Notes under the pieces: generated by a model
What the model was told of the DNA's origin: nothing
Databases searched by the model: none
Seen by the model: the letters and a program-made list of their open reading frames with translations, nothing else
Translations under genes and position numbers: made by a program
Shown: in pieces, positions 53,628 to 61,515 of the stretch
Numbering within the stretch: position 1 is the first letter of the stretch
Layout: each line of letters starts with the position of its first letter
DNA from: Saprospiraceae bacterium UBA7687
GTDB taxonomy: Bacteria > Bacteroidota > Bacteroidia > Chitinophagales > Saprospiraceae
Assembly: GCA_002482845.1 (NCBI GenBank)
Contig: DLGT01000096.1
Location: forward strand, 1-64,000
Length of the DNA: 64,000 nucleotides
Direction: 5' to 3'

Positions 53628-56600
53628 TTGAAAACCTTAAATAAAATATCATCTTTGACCTTATCTGTTGTCGCTCTGACACTGATCGTCACTGTTTGGT
53701 TTTCAATTAATCTCCAACCACCTGCTGCTATAAATGTATTCGCTGGGACAGACACTTACATTTGTCTGAATGAAAACCTAAATATGTCCGTCCTAAATGC
53801 TACTATTTCTGGTGATGTATCTGATGGAGATTGGATTACACTAGGAGATGGTAAGTTTATGCCAGGAAATGTTTCCACTATTCGCTTTTCTGCAAATCCA
53901 ACTTATATTCCTGGCCCTAACGACAAAATATTGGGTTCATATTCTTTAATGCTTATTTCAGACGCGCCTGTCAATAATCCACAAGCAAAAGTCACAGATG
54001 AAGTGCGCATATTTTTCCAACCTGCGCCACCGATTTTCTGTAATAATAATCTTAATATCTCTTTAAACGAGCAATGCATTCAACCTGTCAGCATCACCAT
54101 GTTGCAGTCGAATCCACAGATTCCTTATTCTAATTATATCATCACATTGCATGACCAATCAGGTGCATTGATTCCTGATAATATACTTAGAAGGCAACAT
54201 CTAGACCAAGAAATTTCATTTAAAATAGGTCATAGATGTACACAAGTCACTTGTTGGGGAAAGTTTAAAGTGGAAGATTATTATCCACCACAGTTTATTT
54301 GTAGAAATGATACGATTTCTTGTTTGAAGTCTTCAGAGCCAGATTCTTTGGGTTTCCCATTCCCTGCAACTGCTTATATAGATACCATAATTAATAAAAA
54401 ATATACAGTCAAAAACTGGGATGCTTGTAGCGACGTCATTCTCGAATATACTGACCAACTTATTAAGGCAAATTGTGCTAGAGATGAAGACAAAACCATC
54501 ACCCGAAAATGGAAAGCAACAGATGCAAAGGGTAATGTTAGCTTGTGTACAGAGTTGATTGTCATAAAAAGATTGCCACTCGATAGTGTAGTCTTCCCAA
54601 AAAATTATGATGATCACCAAGGTCCTGCATTTGAATGTAGAGACACTTTTCCTATGCTCGCCAATGGTCATCCATCTCCAGACACCACAGGTGTACCTAT
54701 TATTAATACATGTGGTAACCTAGAATACCAAATGACAGATACTAAATTTGAACTATGTGGACAAAGTTTCAAGATCGTACGGTCTTGGTTTGTAATAGAG
54801 TGGTGTACTTCTGAGAGTATTACTAGAAATCAAATCATCTTAGTAAAAGATAGCAAAGGCCCTGAGTTAATATGTCGTGACAGTATTGTATTGCAGTCTT
54901 CACCATATATATGTGCTACAGATCTTGTGGCCATCGAGTCTCCTGTGGGTATATTTGATTGTTCATCTTTTGGAATTACATATAATTTGTATGCTAACAA
55001 TGGAGCACTCGCCAATCAGTTTATCCTTTTGAACGGTCAAGGTCCATTCTTCAATAAATTGCCTGTAGGTCAGTTTAGTTTGGAGTATGTGGTCACAGAT
55101 GCTTGTAATAACACATCCACGTGTAGGACTCCAATAAAAGTAGTCGATAAAGCTACACCAAATGCAGTGTGTAATCAATTTACAAAAACATCTTTGGACA
55201 ATAATGGATTTGCTCGGGTTTTTGCATTTACTTTTGATAATGGAAGTACTGATAATTGTGCCATATTAAATTATAAAGTCAGAAAGATGGTCGATGTCTG
55301 TGGCAATAACACTGCATTTGGCGATTATGTAGATTTTTGTTGTGCAGAATTAGGTACCAAACAAATGGTGGCCTTCCAAGTGACTGATATCTATGGTAAC
55401 AAAAATACTTGTATGGTCGAAGTAACTGTAGAAGACAAAATTAAACCAACGATCACTTGTCCTCCAAATATAACACTCGCTTGTACCGATTTTTATGATG
55501 TCAACCATCTAGATGATTTCGGCAAAGTGGTGACCAAAGCTTCTGATAGAAAAAATGTCGTGGTAAATAATTTTTATCACAATGGTATCGTAGGGCAAGA
55601 TGGGCTAGCTTCAGACAATTGTATCGTTAGCGTTAGTCAACGATATGAGTTGGATATTCATTGTTTTACAGGACAGATCAGAAGGATATTTATTGCAACG
55701 GACGGTGGAGGACGCAAAGATTCTTGTACACAGATTATTACTATTTTAAATCCTGATCCTTTTGATGAAAGTAATATCACTTGGCCAGCACATTATCAAG
55801 CAGATGGATGTAAATCATCACAAACCCTGCCTGAAACGACGGGTATGCCTACTTTTACCAATAGTCAATGTGGTACTATTTCCGCAACATATGAAGATGC
55901 ACCATTTTATATTGCAGATGGCGCTTGTCTAAAAATACTCAGAACATGGACCGTCGTCGATTGGTGTCAGTTTAATGGATCCAATACGATTGGTAAGTGG
56001 GGACCATATGTTCAAATTATTAAGCTACATAATACCGACAAACCACAATTTACTAGTATTTGTAGAGATACTACGATTTGTTCATACGATACAGATTGTC
56101 AGTTTGGAAATGTAGATTTGACGATGACAGGTGTAGATTCTTGTACGGATGTCACAGATTTGATATGGTCATACACTATAGATATAAATCGTAATGGAAG
56201 TGTAGACATAAATGGAAATGCCGCACGTCTTAAACATGATTTACCATATGGAAGTCATACTTTAACGTGGAGATTAAGTGATCAATGTGGTAATTTTTCG
56301 ATTTGCACACAGGTTGTGACGATTGTAGATTGTAAAAACCCATCTCCATATTGTATCTCATCGATTACATTGCCATTGATGCAGCCAAATGGTATGATAG
56401 AAGTTTGGGCAAAAGATTTTGATTTAGGAAGTTATGACAACTGTACAGATACTTCTGATTTGTGGTTTACTTTTGATGATGCTTTACCTGTTTTGACCAA
56501 GATAAATGAACAACATTATTTTACAGGTCAAGGTCAAATATCTACACTTGCTCAATATAATCTAGGATTGGCACAAGTGTGGATTCCGAGTACAAAAAGT

Positions 56601-57968
56601 GCTGGATTATTATTTGATTGTGCGGATATTCCTGATGGCGTCAGTCAATCTATCTTGTTAGACATGACTGTATCGGACGAAAGTGGCAATCAAGATTTTT
56701 GTCCTGTAGAATTAATCCTGCAAGATAATGCCAATTTATGTCCCGACTTGATCACAAATGGGAGTGTCAGTGGTAAAATTGTTAGCTTAAATAATAAAGT
56801 TCCTATTGGAACAACTGTCACCGTAAACAGCGTTGAGAATAATAAGGTAAAAGTCATTAATAATCAAGGTTTATATACTGTCGATTCATTGCCTTTGGGA
56901 AAGGAATATGAGATAAAACCAACCCTCAATATCAATCCTTTAGATGGTGTGACGACTACAGATTTGGTCTTGATACAAAGACATATTCTTGCTATTGCAC
57001 CATTTGACAATCCATACAAACTCATAGCTGCAGATATTAATTCTAGTAAAAGTGTGAGTGCAATAGACTTAGTGGAACTTCGTAAATTGATTTTGGGGAT
57101 TAAAGTTTCGTTTCCGAATAACTTACCTTCTTGGGTATTTGTACCAAAGGATTTTACTTTTACATCGAATAATTCGCCATACAATTATAATAGTACTATT
57201 GTCGTAAATAATCTAGCTTCTGATGTAGACAGTTTGGATTTTATAGCTGTAAAAATTGGTGATGTCAATGGTACTGCCACAGGTCAGGTCCAAACGGATG
57301 AACACGTAGAAAACAGAAACAAAAACATAGAAATCGTTGTATCTAAAGAAGTTATGGATGGGGTAGAGCAATTGGTACTAAGAGCAGGAAGTGAAGTTCC
57401 GACAGAAGGGCTACAACTGTTTTTAACTTATCCAAAAGCAGAACAATTGATCTCAAATTATGTAAAGGGTAATGATATTTTTGACGATTCTGAAGTCTTT
57501 ATACAAGGAGATCATGTGCGTATGGTAGCTTACAGTCCTTATCAAAAGCTATTAAAAGTGGGTGATGTCATTGCTCGTTTCGATATAGCGCACGATAAAT
57601 TGGATCTTAAATCATTGGATAAAGAAAGTGATAAAATGTCTGCAATATTTACTGATTTACAAGCAAACAACATAAGTCTTGTTATTCGTGAAAAAGAAGT
57701 TGTAGACCAGACTTCATTCAGATTGATGACGAATCCTGTTTCATCACAATTGGTACTAAAATACAATACGGCTGATTCCGAATCATTACAATATACACTA
57801 TTTAATGCGGAAGGTAAATCCATGTTATCATCTAATGTCAACCTAGAAATAGGAGTAGACCAAGAACTATCTATCTCGTTAGAAGATCATTTGATGCCTG
57901 GCATTTATTTCTTAAAATTAGCACAAGGTAACTATTCAGAAACGCTCAAATTTATTATGATTAAGTAG
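53628..57968 (+). CDS. Giant secreted HYR/Ig-type protein with dockerin-like module and T9SS (type A) domain
   Basis: A 1446-aa protein. The N-terminal hydrophobic segment (LTLSVVALTLIVTVWFSI) is an uncleaved or weak signal. The body is a string of Cys-bearing beta domains, including HYR-like phrases (PTITCPPNITLACTDF, TRKWKATDAKGN, VTDACNNTSTC). A dockerin-type I-like module follows (about 1103-1160; DLVLIQRHILA ... AIDLVELRKLILG), then a cohesin/adhesion-like domain and a type A T9SS sorting domain (from about 1370; MTNPVSSQ to LKFIMIK). The start is TTG 53628; no in-frame ATG gives the signal segment. Function unknown, presumably surface adhesion. Confidence 0.88.
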   Translation: MKTLNKISSLTLSVVALTLIVTVWFSINLQPPAAINVFAGTDTYICLNENLNMSVLNATISGDVSDGDWITLGDGKFMPGNVSTIRFSANPTYIPGPNDKILGSYSLMLISDAPVNNPQAKVTDEVRIFFQPAPPIFCNNNLNISLNEQCIQPVSITMLQSNPQIPYSNYIITLHDQSGALIPDNILRRQHLDQEISFKIGHRCTQVTCWGKFKVEDYYPPQFICRNDTISCLKSSEPDSLGFPFPATAYIDTIINKKYTVKNWDACSDVILEYTDQLIKANCARDEDKTITRKWKATDAKGNVSLCTELIVIKRLPLDSVVFPKNYDDHQGPAFECRDTFPMLANGHPSPDTTGVPIINTCGNLEYQMTDTKFELCGQSFKIVRSWFVIEWCTSESITRNQIILVKDSKGPELICRDSIVLQSSPYICATDLVAIESPVGIFDCSSFGITYNLYANNGALANQFILLNGQGPFFNKLPVGQFSLEYVVTDACNNTSTCRTPIKVVDKATPNAVCNQFTKTSLDNNGFARVFAFTFDNGSTDNCAILNYKVRKMVDVCGNNTAFGDYVDFCCAELGTKQMVAFQVTDIYGNKNTCMVEVTVEDKIKPTITCPPNITLACTDFYDVNHLDDFGKVVTKASDRKNVVVNNFYHNGIVGQDGLASDNCIVSVSQRYELDIHCFTGQIRRIFIATDGGGRKDSCTQIITILNPDPFDESNITWPAHYQADGCKSSQTLPETTGMPTFTNSQCGTISATYEDAPFYIADGACLKILRTWTVVDWCQFNGSNTIGKWGPYVQIIKLHNTDKPQFTSICRDTTICSYDTDCQFGNVDLTMTGVDSCTDVTDLIWSYTIDINRNGSVDINGNAARLKHDLPYGSHTLTWRLSDQCGNFSICTQVVTIVDCKNPSPYCISSITLPLMQPNGMIEVWAKDFDLGSYDNCTDTSDLWFTFDDALPVLTKINEQHYFTGQGQISTLAQYNLGLAQVWIPSTKSAGLLFDCADIPDGVSQSILLDMTVSDESGNQDFCPVELILQDNANLCPDLITNGSVSGKIVSLNNKVPIGTTVTVNSVENNKVKVINNQGLYTVDSLPLGKEYEIKPTLNINPLDGVTTTDLVLIQRHILAIAPFDNPYKLIAADINSSKSVSAIDLVELRKLILGIKVSFPNNLPSWVFVPKDFTFTSNNSPYNYNSTIVVNNLASDVDSLDFIAVKIGDVNGTATGQVQTDEHVENRNKNIEIVVSKEVMDGVEQLVLRAGSEVPTEGLQLFLTYPKAEQLISNYVKGNDIFDDSEVFIQGDHVRMVAYSPYQKLLKVGDVIARFDIAHDKLDLKSLDKESDKMSAIFTDLQANNISLVIREKEVVDQTSFRLMTNPVSSQLVLKYNTADSESLQYTLFNAEGKSMLSSNVNLEIGVDQELSISLEDHLMPGIYFLKLAQGNYSETLKFIMIK

Positions 57969-58062
57969 GTTTTGTTTTTAACAAATTTCACTTTTTTGTA
58001 TTTTAATATTTATTGGTGGTTAATTAATAAATACGGTTTTAATTACCCATTTGCCTCGAGCC

Positions 58063-58114
58063 GGCATGGCTTTCACTTTTTTTCTTCAGCAAAAAAAAGT
58101 GAACAAAAAATGCC
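58063..58114. repeat. Nested hairpin intergenic element, possible terminator
   Basis: Outer arms GGCAT/ATGCC enclose a 12-bp stem TTCACTTTTTTT/AAAAAAAGTGAA with an 8-nt loop. It lies about 95 bp after the stop of the giant T9SS gene. T-rich and A-rich arms could terminate on either strand. Similar TTTCACTTTTTTT-type elements recur in other Bacteroidota genomes (recollection, not searched). Confidence 0.55.
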
Positions 58115-58514
58115 GCCGCTGTTTTGTCTTCTTAACGCTTAAAAGTCATCTTCCCGACGGAAACAAAAAAAACTCGCCTTTAAGAATCTTTCTTTGATAT
58201 ATTGATTCAATTATTTAAGATTTGTTCATTGATATTTCCATTGCTTTGGCTCAAACAGTTTTTTGTTTGTACCGTCTCCAATGACTTTTAAACTAAAGAC
58301 AAAAAGGCGGTGAGACTGCCACTGTAGTAAATAAGTAACCCTAAACCAAAGTATTACTTCCATTTTGTGCATTTTGTAAGACACACTTAAGGAGTTGTTA
58401 TCTTTAAAATAATGACTATTTCTACGATGTCAAATGATTGTTGACCACAAACTATAGAAACTATTCCCAAAAGCAATTATCTTTGTTCTGCTATTTTGTT
58501 GTTATTGCAAAATA

Positions 58515-58677
58515 GTAACTATTTAGATCATTGCCCTAGAAGGGCTAAATATTGGTAGCGATGGGTGAAACCCATCGCAAAAGATCAGATAAATATAGTT
58601 TTTGGCGCCATTTTTGCCTGAAAGATGCAAAAATCGTGACAAAAACGGTTGATTTTGGAACTGACCTAAATAGTTAC
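58515..58677. mobile_element. MITE-like element bounded by 16-bp inverted repeats
   Basis: Left end GTAACTATTTAGATCA (58515-58530) and right end TGACCTAAATAGTTAC (58662-58677) are inverted repeats matching at 15 of 16 bases. Inside are three hairpins: ccct-aga-aggg, a perfect GCGATGGGT-gaa-ACCCATCGC (9 bp), and ATTTTTGC/GCAAAAAT (8 bp, 9-nt loop). At 163 bp with no coding capacity it looks like a non-autonomous mobile or REP-type repeat. No clear target-site duplication was identified. It lies 38 bp upstream of sixA. Confidence 0.5.
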
Positions 58678-58715
58678 ACAGAATAAATATTTCAACTAAA
58701 AACAATTCTAGACAT

Positions 58716-59207
58716 TTGAAACAAGTAATTATCATCAGACATGCAAAATCGTCTTGGTCAGATTTCAGCCTTTCAGACTTTGAGAGACCTTTAGATACTC
58801 GTGGGCTTCATGACGCGCCTTTGATGGCAGAACGACTTAAGAATTTAGGTTATTTGCCACAGAAACTTTGCTCTAGCAATGCTGCTCGTGCTAAAGAAAC
58901 AGCACAATATTTCAGTAAATTAAATAATCTTCCTATTGACTTGTATCCTAACTTATATCATGGATCTCCTGAAGACTATATAGATGTGATGTCAGGTCTC
59001 GATGAATCGATATCGTGTGCTGCTTTTTTTGGACATAATCCAGGAATCACTTACGTGGCTAATCTTATAAAGCCTGGTTGTACGGACAATATTCCCACGT
59101 GTGGTATCATCATAGCGACTTTTCCTACAGGCACGTGGGCTGAAGCAAATTGGAAAAAAATGAACTTGGTAGAATTAATGTATCCTAATAAAGATAATCG
59201 TGATTAA
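58716..59207 (+). CDS. sixA: Phosphohistidine phosphatase SixA-type (histidine phosphatase family)
   Basis: A 163-aa histidine phosphatase. It starts KQVIIIRHAKSSWSD with the R-H motif that holds the phospho-enzyme His, continues DFERPLDTRG and SSNAARAKETAQYF, and has the second catalytic His in FFGHNPGIT. SixA proteins remove phosphate from histidines of phosphorelay proteins. The start is TTG 58716, since no ATG precedes the motif in frame. Its end overlaps the next gene by 8 bp. Confidence 0.9.
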   Translation: MKQVIIIRHAKSSWSDFSLSDFERPLDTRGLHDAPLMAERLKNLGYLPQKLCSSNAARAKETAQYFSKLNNLPIDLYPNLYHGSPEDYIDVMSGLDESISCAAFFGHNPGITYVANLIKPGCTDNIPTCGIIIATFPTGTWAEANWKKMNLVELMYPNKDNRD

Positions 59208-59586
59208 CACATCAAATAAGGGCTTCATTGCCTTAATATTACTTACCTTTTTCATTATAGCGTTTTCTTGCTCACCCAAAAAAGTGGATAGCAAACTGAT
59301 CATGACAGATGATGAGATAGTCCATGCTATGGTGCAAATGTACACAGCTAATGCGGCTTGGAATCTTAATGATATTTCATACCAAGATAGTACCAAAGAA
59401 AAGTACTATGAAGATGTAGCAAAAATAGTAGGAAGACCTATATCAGATATCAAAACTGATTTTGAAACCCTGCTTCAGTTACCAGATAGTTTATTGGTAC
59501 TGCAGAGTAGAGCATTGGATACCTTACGCAAAATGCAAGAAAACTCATTTAAAATACAGACAACTGTTAAGCCTGCGATAAATTAA
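59200..59586 (+). CDS. DUF4296-type lipoprotein
   Basis: A 128-aa lipoprotein. GTG start at 59200 overlaps the sixA stop. The signal segment FIALILLTFFIIAFSC ends in a lipobox-like A-F-S-C (Cys24), followed by SPKK. The mature domain is helical with MTDDEIVHAMVQMYTANAAWN and YYEDVAKIVGRPISDIKTDFE, matching the DUF4296 family of Bacteroidota lipoproteins, whose function is unknown. Starting at the next Met would lose the lipobox. Probably co-transcribed with sixA. Confidence 0.82.
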   Translation: MINTSNKGFIALILLTFFIIAFSCSPKKVDSKLIMTDDEIVHAMVQMYTANAAWNLNDISYQDSTKEKYYEDVAKIVGRPISDIKTDFETLLQLPDSLLVLQSRALDTLRKMQENSFKIQTTVKPAIN

Positions 59587-59630
59587 CATTAAGATAATAT
59601 GTACAATTGTCGTATATTTGTTTGTTGCTT

Positions 59631-59638
59631 TACTTTTG
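59631..59638 (+). promoter_or_regulatory. -7 element TACTTTTG for the PhoB/PhoR-like pair
   Basis: Fits TAnnTTTG, 26 bp before ATG 59665, with TTG 21 bp upstream (59607-59609). Another match, TATATTTG, lies at 59613-59620. Confidence 0.5.
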
Positions 59639-59664
59639 CTGCCTGAAAATCTTAAGTATTTTTT

Positions 59665-60351
59665 ATGGTCAAGAATGAAAAAATTTTAGTCGTCGATGAC
59701 GAAGAAGATATCCTAGAAGTACTCAAGTACAATCTTGAGAAAGAAGGATATCAAGTAAAAACAGCCTCTGACGGAAATGCTGGACTGGAGATTGCTGATT
59801 CATTTGAGCCACACCTCATTATTTTAGACATCATGATGCCTGGTATGGATGGTATAGAAGTTTGTCAAAAACTAAGATCCATCCCTAAATTTTCTTCTAC
59901 GATCATTGCTTTTTTGACAGCTAGAAGTGAAGCTTTTACACAGATTACAGCATTGGATTCTGGTGGTGATGATTTTATCAATAAACCTATCAAACCCAAT
60001 GTATTTAAATCAAGGATTAGTGCCTTGTTGAGAAGACATTCTGGTGCATCTGCTTCTAATGAAAAAGAAGTCATCCGATTTGGTGATATGGAAATCGACA
60101 ATGAACAGTTTAAAGTGACTGTAAAAAATGTTGATACAGGACTTGCCAAAAAGGAATTTGAATTACTTACATTATTAGCGTCAAAGCCTGGTAAAGTATT
60201 CAAAAGACAAGAAATCCTATCTAAAGTATGGGGGAATGATGTCATCGTGGGAGATAGAACCATAGATGTACATATCAGAAAGTTGCGTGAAAAGATAGGT
60301 GAAAACTATATTCATACAATGAAAGGTGTAGGTTATAAATTTGATTTTTGA
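59665..60351 (+). CDS. OmpR/PhoB-family response regulator
   Basis: A 228-aa regulator. The receiver domain (about 5-122) has VVDDEEDILEVLKYNLEKEGY, phospho-acceptor Asp55 in IILDIMMPGMDG, and Lys in DDFINKPIKP. A winged-helix DNA-binding domain follows (about 135-227; KKEFELLTLLASKPGKVFKRQEIL, VGDRTIDVHIRKLREKIGENYIHT as two short pieces). It is encoded 9 bp before a PhoR-like kinase. The set of genes it controls cannot be read from the window. Confidence 0.95.
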   Translation: MVKNEKILVVDDEEDILEVLKYNLEKEGYQVKTASDGNAGLEIADSFEPHLIILDIMMPGMDGIEVCQKLRSIPKFSSTIIAFLTARSEAFTQITALDSGGDDFINKPIKPNVFKSRISALLRRHSGASASNEKEVIRFGDMEIDNEQFKVTVKNVDTGLAKKEFELLTLLASKPGKVFKRQEILSKVWGNDVIVGDRTIDVHIRKLREKIGENYIHTMKGVGYKFDF

Positions 60352-60360
60352 TTCTGAGAT

Positions 60361-61392
60361 TTGTATAAGAATATCACCATAAGGCAGATTACCATTATGA
60401 TTACCGTGTTGGTGACGGTGGTCAATGTGGTCTTAATATGGATAAGTAAGCAGTTTATTGGCCAAATAGGATTTACTATTATGGCCGCAATAATGTTGAT
60501 AACCAATTTTTTGATTGTCAGGTTTTTTCTTGAAAAGTATGTATTTCGTAAAATCAAACTGATCTACAAACTTATTTACGATTCTAAAAAGGACAAAACG
60601 ATCAAAGACATCAATGCAGAAAGTCTCGCCGATGTCAATGCCAAAGTAATGGAATGGGCCGAAAGCACCAAACAAGAAATCGCTACCTTGAAATCATTAG
60701 AAGAATACCGCAAAAACTATGTAGGCAATATCTCTCATGAGTTAAAAACACCGATATTCTCTATCCAAGCATACCTTCATACCCTTATAGAAGGTGGACT
60801 GTATGACGAGAATATCAATAAAGACTATCTACAGCGAGCAGCAGACAATACTGAACGACTACAGAATATTGTAGAAGATCTAGACGTCATCACCAAGCTA
60901 GAATCAGGTCAAGCAGAATTGGATATTAAAAAATTTGACCTTCGGGAATTGGTAAGAGATATCTTCCTAGATCTCAAGGCCATAGCCAAGAAAAAACGAA
61001 TCACCCTCCAACTAAAAGAAGGCGCGTCTCAGTCTTTTTTTGTACTAGCAGATAGAGAGGCCATCCGACAAGTATTCACCAATTTGATTATAAACTCCAT
61101 AAAATATGGGAAAGAAGGTGGTATGACCAAAGTATCATTTTATGATATGGAAACGGAAATTCTCACTGAGATATCAGACAATGGTATCGGAATTGAAGAA
61201 AAACACCTAAAACATGTATTTGATCGTTTTTATCGTGTAGATAGCAGCAGAAGTAGAAAACAAGGTGGCTCAGGCTTAGGACTTTCTATTGTAAAACACA
61301 TCATAGAGGCACACGATCAGAATATAAATGTAAGGTCTACGTACAATGTAGGATCTACTTTCGGTTTTACATTAAAGAAAGCGGTGAGGTAG
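60361..61392 (+). CDS. PhoR-like sensor histidine kinase
   Basis: A 343-aa membrane kinase with two adjacent N-terminal membrane helices (about 8-27 and 34-54) and almost no extracytoplasmic loop. It has no PAS or HAMP domain of normal size. A linker leads to HisKA with the phospho-acceptor His126 in NISHELKTPIFSIQAYL, then HATPase_c with N-box NLIINSIKYG, DNGIGIEEKH, FDRFYRVDSSRSR and GGSGLGLSIVKHI. The lack of a periplasmic domain suggests sensing within the membrane or cytosol. The start is TTG 60361, 9 bp after the regulator stop. Confidence 0.93.
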   Translation: MYKNITIRQITIMITVLVTVVNVVLIWISKQFIGQIGFTIMAAIMLITNFLIVRFFLEKYVFRKIKLIYKLIYDSKKDKTIKDINAESLADVNAKVMEWAESTKQEIATLKSLEEYRKNYVGNISHELKTPIFSIQAYLHTLIEGGLYDENINKDYLQRAADNTERLQNIVEDLDVITKLESGQAELDIKKFDLRELVRDIFLDLKAIAKKKRITLQLKEGASQSFFVLADREAIRQVFTNLIINSIKYGKEGGMTKVSFYDMETEILTEISDNGIGIEEKHLKHVFDRFYRVDSSRSRKQGGSGLGLSIVKHIIEAHDQNINVRSTYNVGSTFGFTLKKAVR

Positions 61393-61454
61393 GAGAGTTC
61401 ACAGATTTAATATTCACTCATCAACTTGTGGCAGAAATCCCCAAATATTAAAAT

Positions 61455-61502
61455 AAAAAAAAGGGAATGTATTTCCATTATGAAATCCATTCCCTTTTTT
61501 TT
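61455..61502. terminator. Strong bidirectional terminator between PhoR-like and CotH-type genes
   Basis: Stem aaaaaaaagggaatg/cattccctttttttt, with an inner ATTTC/GAAAT stem. It lies between convergent genes and has a T run on both strands. Confidence 0.85.
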
Positions 61503-61515
61503 AATTGACAAGAAA

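Larger units (their letters stand above)
57969..58715. other. 750-bp intergenic region with two repeat-like structured elements
   Basis: No gene with coding character. A nested hairpin element (58063-58114) and an inverted-repeat-bounded element (58515-58677) stand out; between them the sequence is unremarkable. Confidence 0.7.
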
